Positions 1 to 63,446 of a DNA stretch of 64,000 nucleotides are shown in pieces. The notes beneath the pieces were generated by a model, which ran no database searches, was not told the DNA's origin, and saw only the letters and a program-made list of their open reading frames with translations. Origin of the DNA: Cristatella mucedo (taxonomy: Eukaryota > Bryozoa > Phylactolaemata > Cristatellidae). The DNA is taken from contig WPIO01000005.1 in the NCBI GenBank assembly GCA_009760855.2, forward strand, positions 4,386,001-4,450,000. Direction: 5' to 3'. Each line of letters starts with the position of its first letter. Position 1 is the first letter of the stretch. The position numbers and the translations under genes were made by a program.

Positions 1-467
1 CCAAAAATGTTGCTACACTTAAACAGCAAAATGTCATTTGTTGCTACACTTACACTACGTTTTAGCATTTGCTTTCTGCTGCTTAGGCAATTCCACCTGT
101 GCCACTCATCCTCGGTCTGATCTTTTACAGTTGATGCAGGTGAACTTCATTGCGATCAAGATTCCAAATCACGACCAACATCCTCTTTTTCAAAGTGACG
201 ACATTCATTTGTGGCAATTCAGGCGAAGGCTGGCCCGTCAGTGAAGTCATGGTAGCAGTACTCTAATGCAGGTGGCACGATTGCGTGCCAATCCATATGT
301 CTCCATGCTGATCAGCAGCCTGGGCGTTTTGCTATCTGCCTATGTGATGGCCTTTCTTCGTTGACGTGAAATCGACATCCCGTGGTGACTTGATAACTAA
401 TGATGACGTCCTGTCGGGTTTTGCATTCAATCCGAGCAGCAAGCACGACTTGTGGCCATCTGGGTAG
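1..467. other. sequence 3' of MORN2, nothing recognised
   Basis: No gene or known repeat is recognised here. A 13-base direct repeat (gttgctacactta) occurs near positions 8 and 40. Since MORN2 ends at 468 on the minus strand, part of this stretch is probably its 3' UTR, but no clear AATAAA is seen on that strand. Confidence 0.4.
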
Positions 468-2778
<2,311 letters not shown>

Positions 2779-4579
2779 GCTGCCTCGCTCACGTCGTTCT
2801 TATGGTTACGTCCTTGCCCTTCGATATCCGGCCGCCATATGGGTCTTCCTAGCTGCTTAGCTATATCGGCAAATTGGCCTTAACGCCTTATGCTTGTGTG
2901 TTGTATGTATGTGTTAGGGTGGCAGAATGTGTACATGCTATCCAGCTTAAATCATTTGAACTGAGGCCAGCTGCGATCCTTCAGCATTAGCGCTTAGTAC
3001 ATTTACTGCTAATTTCCTGCTAACGGAAATTTATTCGCGAGTCTAATGTTGCAGGTATTAGAAACCGTGTCCCAATTTCTAGCAGTTGTAAAGCTATAGC
3101 TTTGTGTGATTATCTGAGAATACCCTTAGGGAGCTAGCTTGCAAAAGAGTTAGGCTGACAGTATCACGAAGGCGCCAGGAGTTATCTCGCAGGTATTGTG
3201 CTCGGCTAACGGCTGCATACGAGAGTGGATTTTAGTCTTGTTTTGGGGCGCTACTTTTACTAATATTGGTTTCCTGATAGTGACGTTTTTCAAGTGTTGG
3301 GGGAATGAACGACTGGGAGAGAAGACAAGGGGAAGAAAGAAGAAGGAGAGGGGAGAGAGGAAACGTAGAGGAGAGACCTGCTTACGTAATAAGCCGTTTA
3401 GCCGGCGTAGCGGCCACGAGGAAGAGTCTAGGCCAGGCGCCGGGAGATATACATCCTGGTGGGGACTAGATGAGGATTTGGAGTAGAGACAGATTATTGA
3501 AAGCGCACATGAATAGCTGTGACAATCTTTCATCTCTTGTCGAGCTTGCTCGCTACCCAGGGTAGAAAGCGAGTTTGCCATAGCAATACGCTGCGTAGCT
3601 TCGTAGCTATGAAGTTGTGGAAGATTTCGTGTCGTGCTTCTATGAAAGACATTGTCTTAAACGGCTGTACACAATTTTAACATCAGCTAGTAGGACAAAA
3701 ACTTCCAGCAGCAATAAATGTAAGTGTTTGGGGTGGCAAAATAGCTAGCGATGGCGAGTGACCCAAATGCACCCGAAGCTTTCACTCCCGCCACCGCCTC
3801 TCATTAGTTGTAGTCAGGCTTGTTTAGGTTGAGGACATGTGAGGTATACAGTGGCTCTTAGATGGCACGGGATGGCACGTCTACGATCGACAGACCTATT
3901 TCTGGTGGATTGTTCTGGTAGGCTTTAGCATCAAATGCGAGACCGACCCTGAAACAGCTGACTCGACCATTCAGCCCAGCTGAATAGTAGCAGCTCGTCA
4001 CATGCTACGTGACTAAATGAGTAATTCTGCTGGGCAACCTTCCGCTCGCTTATGACCGAATTTGTCTATTCAAGTCCTCGATAGAGCAGTTTGAGCAATG
4101 CAGCATTGCAGAAATGGGGAGGTTAGTATCCAGCTCAACGGCACCACAATTATATAACTAGCTCTTTACTTGGAAGAAGATAGATTTTAGCAACGCCACC
4201 GTCATGGCTTCATTTCAAAAGTCGTTCTGTACCCGCCCTACCAATAAAATTACGCATTGGTACAAGATTTTTCCTCATAAATTGCAATCGCAATAGTCAT
4301 TGGATTGTGAGTACGTAGCCGTGCTCCAGCAACTACCAACTACAGCTCAAAATTTCCCATCTACAGTGTAAATCGATGTCTAAATAGTGTCTACAAGCTG
4401 CTAGCGACCTCTCCCCTTTCTTGTAAAGATAAACCAGCCAGCCAACCGTGACTGTCTATTTCAGCGTAGCTGGACTATTTGTAAATAAACCAGTTGCGGA
4501 TATCGGTCTCCAGCATTAACTTGACAATCAAGACGTTTGTAAGTACGGACCTCTGCAGCTTATTATAGCGAAAAAGGTA
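2779..4579. other. intergenic DNA 5' of MORN2, no gene recognised
   Basis: Should contain the MORN2 promoter. A purine-rich stretch lies at about 3295-3375 on the plus strand. Open frames of 96 codons (plus, 3196) and 143 codons (minus, 3581) overlap it, but both lack recognisable domains and look like composition effects. Confidence 0.4.
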
Positions 4580-4735
4580 CTAGCTGAGTCAACAGCCTCT
4601 TTCACATAGCGACAGAAGAGCCTTTACTGCTATCGCCACCGCTTGCAGCGAAATAAAGGATCACCCACAGCTGGACTAAAACCCACGACCTCGGTGCCGA
4701 GGCCGGGAAAAGCAATCGCCTTACTATCTACGTTA
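4580..4735 (-). repeat. SINE1 copy
   Basis: Minus-strand copy. The plus strand reads the reverse of the tail ('agctgagtcaacagcctc'), then 'gctatcgccaccgcttgcag', 'aaataaaggatcacccac' and the reversed B box region. Confidence 0.8.
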
Positions 4736-5834
4736 AGATGACAGGTTCTGAGTTGCGAATTTCCTTTTGAGGTCACTCAGAGCTCAGTATTATGCCGCCA
4801 GCGGTTCTATGGGGTGTAGGGACACACTTAAGTTGTCCCTTTTAATTTCGCAACGCCTTGCCAAACATGATGCCGCAATTCGGGAACTTTGGGTGCCGGG
4901 AATAGAGTTGCCGGACTCTTACCACTTACCTCGATCGGTCAACCGACTGGAATCCCTACCAAGAGCAACGGAGCCCTGTTAGTCTTGCCATGACCGTGCT
5001 CGAGCCTTCTCCTCCGCACCGCCCGAGGAGGATGGCAGTATAACTCTAGCCAATAGCTTCGAAGCCGCCTTACGTTTTACTGAATTCTCATCGCAGGCTA
5101 AGGTTGCATTCCAAGCCGTTAATAGGCCGCTCGCCTGTTAGTATGAGAATTCTATCAGCTAAGTAATAGCCAAAGCCAGCAATAAACAGTACAGCCCGTT
5201 TCTGTGACGTACGGTGTGTATATTTTCGCATTTTTTGTAAGTTCAGCTAGCTTAGCTCCTTGCGAGTTCAAGCGTTGCAGCAAGACGGTCGTGTCAGAGA
5301 AGAAAGGGCAATGTCGTGCTCTTTCAATTGGTGCGAAGGAGTCCAATGACACCACACGCCATCGCCTGCTGGGCCGGCTCATTAGACTTTTAACCGCGAG
5401 GCGCTGGCTCGTCCCCCGGCTCTCTACCAGTGGACTGTGCGATGCAGTGCTGCAGTACGGTTAAAACACAGGCGGCCACAACTGGGCGCCGAAAGCGACA
5501 GTTTATTGTGGGCCTGTCCTTAACTGCACAAACTCCTGAAGCCCGCGTATAATCAACTATCCTATGCGGGCGTCGCTAGCGATGGTCCCAACCCCGAAGG
5601 CGGGCCGCTACAACACCCCAAGACACAAGCAGCTAGCTGAGTAGCCAGCAGAACACTACTGCGCCTAAGTTGCACTTAGCAGTTCGCCGCAGCAGGTTCG
5701 TCTCTCGTCCTCTCGAAGCGTAGTCTCGCATCGACTACCAAGCTGCAGCCCCGAGCTCTGTCAGTAGTTCCACTATATTATCTCTCCTCTAAACTCCTGA
5801 CCTCGCGCGTAGCTGCTATTTCTACTTCAGCACA
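4736..5834. other. intergenic DNA, no feature recognised
   Basis: Somewhat GC-richer than its surroundings. No open frame with a recognisable domain and no repeat family shared with the rest of the window. Confidence 0.35.
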
Positions 5835-6068
5835 TTAGTCGGTGCACATCCTGACCGCATCGTCTGCACCAGGCTTCATTCTAACTTTAGCGGGCGGACC
5901 AGGAGCCGGGCCTGTACTAGGTGTACTAGTCGAACCCGCTAAGGTAAGCACGTTAGTCGCTCCATCTCCTACCGCATCGCCTGCGTAAAGCTCCATTCTA
6001 ACCTGAGCTAGGTGGATCAGGAGCTGGGTCTCTACTACGCGCCCTAGTCGATCCCACTAAGGCAGGGG
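5835..6068. repeat. two-unit tandem duplication, period 118 bp
   Basis: Units 5835-5952 and about 5953-6068 both start with ttagtcg. They share 'ccgcatcg', 'cattctaac', 'gatcaggagctggg' (accaggagccggg in unit 1) and 'gctaaggtaag'/'actaaggcag' in order. Divergence is roughly a quarter of the sites by eye. Confidence 0.7.
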
Positions 6069-7089
6069 CTCCCATCGCGGCTAAGCTGAGAGCTGCCCCA
6101 GTACAGACTATGAAAAAGATGCTTTAGGCCAGCAATTTTAATGTCGGTTTTATGTCACATTGAGGAGTCGAAGAAGAAATGCCAAAGATGAGGACACATG
6201 GCTGGGCCTGTTGCTCCAGGTTTCAGGGAGAGCAATTCAGTTCTTGCTAGAATTGTTGCTACCACTTTTGTGTCGCGATTTTACCCTCTTGCAGCTCTAC
6301 AAGTGACATTAACATGGACGAGTCATTTAAATTAAAGTAGGTGGCCCTAAGTGCAAATTCTGCCCCTGAGGTTGCAAGCAGTGAAGGAACCAGGATCGGA
6401 TCTGAAGATGTGTTTGCACAGCAGGTAGGTGGCAGCACTTGCTCATCCCAGAGACCTGGCAGCTGCGAATCCTTTCATTTCGCGAGCCTATCGCTATTAC
6501 TGCAGGCTCAAATCCTACAGCTCAAACTCGAGCTCTGATCTAGAAACTAGTTGCACAGACTGTTTGGCTAAATATTCACACACACTCCTTATCTCTGGAG
6601 TTCATGCAGCATCCACGGGAAACAGCCCTCGTCCATGGTAAGCAGCCCGACAATAGAGGGTTTTGGCACGGCCTAGTCAACGCCTGCAGCTAATTGGGTA
6701 CAAGGGAAGCACTTGGGGAAATGGGTAACTTAATCGAATATGCCTATTGCCAGCTAGGCTAATTATGTCTCATGTACAATACGATAAGTCAAGTATTACT
6801 CAAAACTGGAAGGCCAAGCCTTCAAAAAGGGGTCGGCCAGCGCATTACCTATAGCCTCTGTCAGCAATCAGGTAAAAATGACTTTTCTGGCCAAAAATGA
6901 CCACAGCATTACGGCATCAGAGCCTTTTTAAAATCTAAACTGTCGTTTTATAAAAAAAATTTGAGTTTTCCGAGGATACAGTGAGCAAGCTGGTCACGCA
7001 ATCCTGAAATCCCCTCTAATGAGTAGTAATTCGCTATCTGCAGGTCTGCCTGCATGTACACAAAGACCCATAGAGTTGGTGAAAACTTT
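6069..7089. other. intergenic DNA, nothing recognised
   Basis: No convincing open frame, repeat copy or RNA gene was seen here. Confidence 0.35.
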
Positions 7090-7725
7090 GCAAAACGGAC
7101 AATTAATTAGCTGTTCCATTCTACTGCTTAAGGACCATTGGCGACAGAAGCTTTAGCTCTGCAGGTCCTAGACTGTGGAACTCACTTCCACAATTCTTAC
7201 GCAACAACTACTCTACTACTGCCGACTATGGCTCATCCTTTTCAGCGGTCCTGAGCTGCTACTTCCATGCTACTCACTACCTCAACTGCTATTCTGACTT
7301 TGCTATGCTTTCCAATTTCTCTTTGTTGCGTGAGATGAAGTCTGTTGGCTACCGAAAGCCGCTTGTGTTGTGAGTGGGCTATACAAAACTCTCTCTCCTG
7401 CGCGACAGAAGAAATCATCATCTGGGAATGCAGCACCACCCAAACTTCCCATCGCCAGGTCACTTACCAACGACAGCACGAGCCGAAGACTGTACGACCT
7501 TCTTAGCACCAGATGGCAGCTTTACGCGAGTTTTGCCAGTCTCTGGGTTGTGGGTGACAACCGTGCAATAGTTACCGTATGATCGGGCAAGTGCACCACG
7601 ATCGCCGGTTTTCTCTTCCAAAGAAGACACCACTGTGCCCTCGGGCATTTGGCCAACCGGCAACCCACATGGTCTTTATGACTGGAGTTACAGACGGAGA
7701 TTCATTATTACATTACAAGTAAGGG
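7090..7725 (+). mobile_element. LINE B 3' region interrupted by an RPL8 fragment
   Basis: The left part (7090 to about 7395) matches LINE B 3' sequence at 13,320-13,630. The right part (about 7667-7725) continues the same element ('catggtctttatgactggag', 'gttacagacggaga', then the CATTA-rich tail). Other copies run straight from 'ctcctgcg' to 'catggtcttt' with only a few bases between. Here about 270 bp of foreign sequence occupies that point. Confidence 0.8.
7468..7663 (-). pseudogene. RPL8: ribosomal protein L8 (uL2) exon fragment inside LINE B
   Basis: The minus strand encodes 65 codons without a stop. They match cytosolic ribosomal protein L8 around human residues 104-169 ([40 protein letters not shown]). 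The segment ends ARAVV-G followed by a normal GTAAGT donor and about 65 bp that look like the start of an intron, so it derives from genomic DNA rather than processed mRNA. On the upstream side LINE B sequence abuts the codon for the first Leu and there is no AG acceptor, so it cannot be spliced as a normal exon. No other RPL8 exon is seen in the window. It lies antisense to the LINE. It is best read as a captured gene fragment; the source RPL8 gene lies elsewhere. Confidence 0.85.
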
Positions 7726-7784
7726 ATGACTGACCCATTGTGTTGCACTGAACTCATTTTAATACTGAATTGGATATGAACTAT

Positions 7785-8217
7785 TGGCTTGTCTGTTGTG
7801 AACGTCGTAATTGCCACACGCTGCTTCCCATCAATAGGTAGTAGCTATTTATCACGATAGGTCAACCTCAAGGTTCTGCCACTCACTGCTCTCGGATCAC
7901 GTAACTCCCCTGCTCCAACCTACCAACCGAAATTACTTCAAACCAGGCCTCCGGTTGTACAATCTGCGCTTTCGGTTCCTATGCACCCACAGTCTGGAAC
8001 TTGCTATCGACTAAAACGAGGCAGCTTCTTATTTGACGACATTTAAGAAGTTTAACGCTTGTCTATTCCTCACAGCCGTTGCTCCGTCCACGTGAATTGT
8101 CCTTTGTGTTCTTGCTCGTGCTGAAATCATGCATGTTATAACTAACCAATTGATATTCTCCTTTTCAGCATATTTGATGCGACTCGAAAGAGATTAGGTT
8201 CTCTTTGGGCGCTAATA
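7785..8217 (+). mobile_element. LINE A, degenerate 5'-truncated copy
   Basis: Begins at 'gcttgtctgttgtgaacgtc', matching the RT C-terminal region of LINE A, and ends with the 3' signature 'cgaaagagattaggttctct'. Many stops. Confidence 0.7.
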
Positions 8218-8347
8218 GCTAATTCCTAAACCTCATTTAGATAGCAACAGAACGGCCTTAACGGCTATCACCACCGCTTGCAGTGGATAATAAAAGGATC
8301 GTCCACTGCAGGACCCGAACCAACAACCTGAGTCGTGAAAAGCGATA
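8218..8347 (-). repeat. SINE1 copy
   Basis: The plus strand carries the reversed SINE1: 'ggctatcaccaccgcttgca', then 'aaaaggatcgtccactgcag' and 'gacccgaacc' (reverse B box). Confidence 0.78.
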
Positions 8348-8486
8348 TACATTTTTTATTATTTATAATTTATTATAAATTGAATTTCGATAACCCCAAC
8401 TTAAAAAGCAGGCAATTTTGTTCAAAATGCTTATATGAGCTAAAACGTTTTTGAATCTGAAGCACGAGCACAGGCATCAAGCATCG

Positions 8487-8490
8487 GGGG

Positions 8491-8525
<35 letters not shown>

Positions 8526-8528
8526 GAA
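8487..8528 (+). repeat. poly(G) plus (GGA)n tract
   Basis: A run of about 15 G followed by GGA triplets. It is a G-rich tract with quadruplex potential, just 3' of the UBE2O stop codon. Confidence 0.85.
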
Positions 8529-9231
8529 GAGCACTCAGGTGCCTAACTGAAGTAAGCACTGCTTTATAGAGGTCGACTGAAAATATGGCTAATGGTGGCC
8601 GAGTGGCTAAACACTGACATTATCTCTAGGATGTTTCAAAAGATATTCTGAAAGCATCCAGGGATACGACGTCAACAAAACAATGTTATTGAAAAGGTAC
8701 ACGAGGACAACCCGAAGCTTAAATATATAAGGGTCTGGTCACATAATGTCAACATACATGCATATAGACAAAGCATAAAGCCGCAAGGAAGACTGCTCGG
8801 CTTGGGCTTCCTACAGAGTTGCGCTACAAACTTGCTGTGAAACGTCGAGAAATCCAAAACCTGACTGCCCTGAATCGTTTGAGAAACATCTTCAAACGCA
8901 GGTCCTGGTCAGCTGATGTGATGCCACTGACAAAGCGAGCACAGGGAAATTCGCGATCGTCTGCTTTGGTCGGCTTAAGTGTGACGCCTGCCAGACGGGT
9001 AGTTACCAATACGAATTGCAAGCAAAGATATGAGCCTGTCTGCTTCTCTGCTAGTGAATACAAAAGTCTTTGCACAAAATCCGACTGCTATCACAGTTAT
9101 GAATACTGCAAATCGTCTTTCAGTGTTTTCTCACCATATATAACAAACAACCCATGAAAGCACATGTACGAAATGCCCTTAAAAGGCACTACGCAGTGCT
9201 GCTGTCGTTGCCGACATGGGTTGAGAAGGAT

Positions 9232-59398
<50,167 letters not shown>

Positions 59399-59639
59399 AA
59401 CGCGATAGGGAGGCGGCGACTTCCGTATTTCCGCCGACAGAGAGCGGTACAGCTTCCTGTTTCGGGTATGTGACCTGACGCCTCTTCGTTAAAACATACG
59501 TTAACCCTTTGTCATCTAGGCCCATTACCCACATTTACGCTTGTACACGCTTAATCTCGAAGTTATCTCTGAGATTTAAGGCTAAATTTATTCTTGGTCT
59601 GCTTTTAGAACTACGATTGAGGAGGTCGGAATACCGATC
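59399..59639. promoter_or_regulatory. bidirectional promoter interval UBE2O / SMDT1
   Basis: Only 241 bp separate the two divergent start codons, so both promoters and 5' UTRs must lie here unless undetected upstream exons exist. GC is higher near the UBE2O end. No TATA box is obvious. Confidence 0.6.
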
Positions 59640-59894
59640 ATGGCCGGCCGTCTGGTTACTTTTTCGAGAGCTTGGCTTCGAAGCGGGGAAATACGTCCTC
59701 TATTTGGGAGATCTTCTAGTTCAACTTCAGCTGGCACAGTGCTTGAGGCACCGCAAATAACACGATTTGGTTTGCTTCGTATCACGCTGACTATTCTGCC
59801 GTTCTTGACTTGTGGTGCCACTCTGGCCAAGAACGGAGCAGCTTGGCTGGAAGAAAACGAGATATTTATCCCTTCGGACGATGAAGACGATTAA
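59640..59894 (+). CDS. SMDT1: SMDT1 / EMRE, essential MCU regulator, mitochondrial
   Basis: An 84-aa, single-exon gene. EMRE is a single-pass inner-membrane protein that holds the calcium uniporter pore (MCU) open and couples it to MICU1. The N-terminus (residues 1-25) is rich in Arg and Ser without acidic clusters, as in a mitochondrial targeting peptide. Residues 41-84 align throughout with the conserved EMRE core: RFGLLRITLTILPFLTCG, then AKNGAAWLEENEIFIPSD, then an acidic tail DDEDD. The transmembrane helix is about residues 43-64 with the family's central Pro. The helix GxxxS motif of human EMRE reads GxxxA here (Gly59, Ala63). The C-terminal acidic tail needed for MICU1 contact is present. 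The start is the first ATG in frame and gives the right length for the family (human precursor 107 aa). It is divergent from UBE2O with 241 bp between starts. Human SMDT1 has introns; none is needed here. Confidence 0.93.
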   Translation: MAGRLVTFSRAWLRSGEIRPLFGRSSSSTSAGTVLEAPQITRFGLLRITLTILPFLTCGATLAKNGAAWLEENEIFIPSDDEDD

Positions 59895-60894
59895 GAAGGT
59901 GCTGCCAATTTTTTGGATGTGTTACTGTTTACGTTACGCTTTGACTCGTCGGTGACATAGCCATTCGGTCGCCGCTCGTTACAATGTTATAGGTGACCTG
60001 ACAAGGCCATGATTTTTAGCTAATCCGCTGTAGTACTTGGTTATCGCGTTTGAGATCATGCTGACATGGAAACCTGCTTGTACCTCTGTGGATCGCACGT
60101 TCGCGATGACCAAATAAGACCCGCCGTTTTTTCGAAAGCCTTTTGAATTGCATTTCCGTCCCGAAGCATCTCAGTTTCTGGCTATCTGCTCTTGATAAGA
60201 CGCGATCTAGCAATGCGGATCTATTCATGCGCTGTTCTGCGTGCTTTTCATGCCTGCCGTGGCAATATATTGGTCAGCTTGCTTTAGTAAGCAGGCTGTG
60301 TCGGCCGCACGTGGCTGCCCCATTTCGTTTTTAACCGAAGCTGCAGCTGAGTGTTCTCAGGTGTGACATGTGACTGTATGCAGCTGCCGGCACGTTAGGG
60401 TGTCGTGCACCTCGGCGTGCTATAATCGTTCGTTGAGTGCTGCACTGTTCCTGCCCGTGAACTTTTTCAATGATCCATAGATCGCCTGGACAATAGTTTT
60501 TTTCTAGTGCATTCAATTCTCAAATAGTAGTGGTTAGCAGCCACTTGCATTGCCGAGCAGCGCTTTCATTAAAATAAACAAATGCGGGTCATGGCCGGGA
60601 TGCGCATGCCGAGCTGCAGAATCGACTGTGCACTCGATCGTGCTGCGTCCTTTACTCTGATGACAATGTAGGTAATGGTCGGTCTCTTCCGCTGATTGCA
60701 GGGATAATAACGCCATTCCGCACAAGATCGTTCGCGGGTGGCACCCTGCCGTGGAGCAGTGACATTCCTACGTATAGGCTGCAGAAGGATTGCTGTGGCC
60801 TGGGATTGCTGTGCTTAGATTTTTCGCTGCATGTAAGTGCCACTACCGTGCCTGTACTGGTATCCTAACCGATATGTTGTCACCCCCTCCTATT
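59895..60894. other. SMDT1 3' flank, no other gene recognised
   Basis: Probably the SMDT1 3' UTR, then intergenic. Several short frames on both strands lack domains. Confidence 0.4.
60573..60578 (+). terminator. candidate polyadenylation signal AATAAA for SMDT1
   Basis: The first AATAAA downstream of the SMDT1 stop, about 680 nt away, overlapping an ATTAAA. Plausible but not proven. Confidence 0.4.
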
Positions 60895-60968
60895 ACTACT
60901 ACTACTACTACTACTACTACTAGTACTACTACTACTGCTACTACTACTGCTACTACTACTACTACTAG
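60895..60968 (+). repeat. (ACT)n trinucleotide repeat
   Basis: About 24 ACT triplets with a few G substitutions, just before the GC-rich block. Confidence 0.95.
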
Positions 60969-61029
60969 CACCATTCTACGGTAGTGCTGCACTTTCTTGT
61001 GGATAGCCGCAACAAGGCTGGCCACCGAG

Positions 61030-61830
61030 GCATACGATGGCTTTCGAGCAGCTGAGGACGAGTCGCATGCTGGGCGATCGTGCCAGTGCCCGCAGCTCTC
61101 ACCGAACTGGCAGCGCCATGACGGACCGGTACGGTAAAGTGATCACGGTGACCGTGCGCAGAGCCGCTAGCTCTGCCTTGCAGCCTTGCCCGCTCGACGG
61201 TCTGGGCGGCGCCGGTGATGCGGCTGGCTGGCTGGCAGGAGTCGGCCCGAGCCTGGGTGCTGGGTTGCCGGGCTCGGCGGCAGCTACGGCCGAGACGGCG
61301 TCGCGGCGGCCGATCCCAATGAGGTGCCAGGGCTGCCGATGTTCCTCACACGTGAGCAGCGCCGACTCGGTCGCCGGTGCCCTCGGCTCGTCGCCGACGC
61401 GCCGCCATCTCGCCGACGAGGCTGCTCGGCATCGCTGCCGGCATCACTCACAGTGCATCGCCATGATGGCGGCACCTGCTGCTGCTGCTGTCCGACTGCC
61501 GCCACCGCTGTCAGCTGCGAGCTCGAGGACTAGCAGTTCTTCGACGCGGCTGATGCTTCGACGCCTGGCCAGCAGCAGCAGGTGGGGCTCAAGGCGGCCA
61601 CCTTGTGCCGTGTGCGGCTTTCAGTGCGGCTCGTGCCAGCCGGTTTGCGATGGAGCTGCAAAGAAGTACTGTTTGAGCGGCACCCGAGTGCGACTCATGC
61701 CCAAACCGAAGCTCGGATGAGATTGAAAGGATCTGCAGAAAATCGCCGGCAAGTCAGTCAGCCCGAGCTTTGGCCACGTCGGTGGAGCCTTGCCGTGGTG
61801 ACCCCTGGGCCACCCCTTTCGTAAGTGTTG
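61030..61830. promoter_or_regulatory. GC- and CpG-rich block (CpG-island-like)
   Basis: GC content is clearly above the roughly 40% of the rest of the window, with many CpG, GCGCC and CGGCGG strings. Such blocks often mark a promoter and first exon. A donor-like CTTTC-GTAAGT lies at about 61,819 on the plus strand. Confidence 0.6.
61037..61720 (+). CDS. hypothetical 227-codon open frame in the GC-rich block
   Basis: I do not recognise this product. The frame starts ATG at 61,037 (MAFEQLRTSRMLGDRAS), is rich in Ala, Ser, Arg, Gly and Cys, and ends with a Cys cluster (CAVCGFQCGSCQPVC) and LMPKPKLG before TGA. There is no signal peptide or membrane helix. Codon third positions look GC-rich, but long frames arise by chance in such sequence. 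Another plus frame is open from 61,534 to the donor-like site at 61,819, and minus-strand frames also exist. It may be a first exon, part of a non-coding transcript, or chance. Confidence 0.25.
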   Translation: MAFEQLRTSRMLGDRASARSSHRTGSAMTDRYGKVITVTVRRAASSALQPCPLDGLGGAGDAAGWLAGVGPSLGAGLPGSAAATAETASRRPIPMRCQGCRCSSHVSSADSVAGALGSSPTRRHLADEAARHRCRHHSQCIAMMAAPAAAAVRLPPPLSAASSRTSSSSTRLMLRRLASSSRWGSRRPPCAVCGFQCGSCQPVCDGAAKKYCLSGTRVRLMPKPKLG

Positions 61831-62125
61831 CGTAGCAAGGCTCTTCTGTATTTGGCTGCCAACCGATTACTTGAAATTAAATCTTGGTTTTTCTCTATGG
61901 GCACACGGCTCACTTGTCGCTGGGCATGCACGGCCTTTGAGCAGCCAGCACAGGCGGTTATGGTTAAATATGCTGAGTACTTTTTGCAGCTGGTTGGCTG
62001 CCTTAGTTCGATTTGCCACAGTTAGGTTCAATATAGTCTCTAGATAATGGGCTGTCCAGGAGATGGTCACTAGCAAGTGTTTTTTGCAGCAACGGTGCCA
62101 CAGTAATGATATTCACAAATATAAA

Positions 62126-62250
62126 AAGTATAGTGTATTTGCATAGTGCCCTAAGAAAATAGAATTTTTATCCAGGTGCTTCACATATGCCACAGTGCTT
62201 GAGCCCACGGACCCCGGTAGTCCAAGGTGACCACCTTAACCTCCGTCGTC
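62126..62250 (-). repeat. SINE2 copy
   Basis: The plus strand reads 'gtgtatttgcatagtgccct', 'aggtgcttcacatatgccac', then 'cttgagcccacgga' and 'gaccaccttaacc', like 30,063-30,210. Confidence 0.78.
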
Positions 62251-62919
62251 TAAAGCAGCATGATAGCCTCTCGGCTAAACTAACTCGGGGTATTAGTAGT
62301 TTAGAAGATATTCCGTCACTGCTAAGTAATACTCTTCAGAAGTCTTTTTCTGGGTACTACTCCAAAGACACATGAATTTTGGCAAGGGCAACCGAATGCT
62401 TGAAAATGAATGGTTATACGTTTATTAAGCACGACCTTGCATTTACGTTTGGCTACTAAATGAAAGTTTTGTCGTGGCAGCAGCTGCTCCGATTTTGTTG
62501 ACAACCGAGGTACTGTCGATCTACTTTTCCATTTATGCACCTCCTCGTTAAAACCGAAAGCTTCATTACCTATCACCTGTTTGACTGATAAGGCTGACAT
62601 TGTGAAGTACTTCATTTTGAAATTTTATTGCGTGCGGGAAAGTTTATGAATGTACAGTGCTGGTCCGAAAAATCCGCTAACCCTGTAAATCACAAAAGAA
62701 TACAATTTTCTAGTACAATATTAAAGTCAAAAAGTGCTACTATCAGATAAATAAATATAATCAGAATAATAATCAGATAAATAATCATATAATCAGATAA
62801 ATATGAGAACACAATAAATATTGCAGATTACTTACATTGCAACCTTGAATAGCATCTAACGTGTAGAAAAAATACAGCATTAACTTTGCAAAGTATTAAT
62901 TTTTGGCTAAGCAAAGCAC
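62251..62919. other. no feature recognised
   Basis: A 97-codon minus frame at 62,615 has no recognisable domain. The rest is AT-rich with 'aatcagataaata' repeats near 62,750-62,810. Confidence 0.35.
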
Positions 62920-63005
62920 CCCTCTTTGCAGCAAATGTAAAGCACCTAGAAAGAGATTGAATTCTCTGGGGGTGCTTTATCAAGTGCATTATTATTATTA
63001 TTACC
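62920..63005 (+). mobile_element. LINE A 3' tail fragment
   Basis: 'tttgcagcaaatgtaaagca', 'cctagaaagagattgaattc', then ATT repeats: the last 85 bp of LINE A. Confidence 0.85.
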
Positions 63006-63446
63006 CTTCTCTCAAAAAATACGTCTTAAAGACTGTATCGTACTCTTTCAGCAATCCGAGGTAGGCAGTGAATCGATAGCACAGTTTGAGCAAGGAACCA
63101 GCCAACTAAGTTGCCTGACAAAAACGAGCTGTTGAACTGCATACAGCTGCTACACAAGTCTTCGAAAACATCTGAACTGCCGAAACCGTGGTGATCTGCA
63201 TGCATTTAAGTTTTCACTGACATTAGGAGAAGGTACTTTAATTTAATATATGCATTTTCCAAATCCAGAGTTAAGACGTCAAAGTGGTTAAAACGTTCTT
63301 TAATTTCTGGTTAATGTTCTTGTTAATCACTGCTGGGTAGTTCCTGTCTACCGCATCATCGATTTCTTGCATCGTTTCGAACCATGTCAGACCTATGCTT
63401 GTACATGTTCAAAATAGCATGTTTCAATCCCTTGATGATTGCTGAG

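Noticed and set aside
3150-3581. 143-codon minus frame and overlapping 96-codon plus frame with a hydrophobic stretch
   Set aside because: Both lie on a purine-rich strand, no domain is recognised, and each is the shadow of the other. No splice or homology support.
5480-5500. 'actgggcgccgaaagcgac' as an LTR-retrotransposon primer-binding site
   Set aside because: Only a short resemblance. No flanking long terminal repeats, gag or integrase were seen.
62322-62615. 97-codon minus frame as a gene
   Set aside because: No ATG-proximal context, domain or splice partner recognised. AT-rich surroundings.
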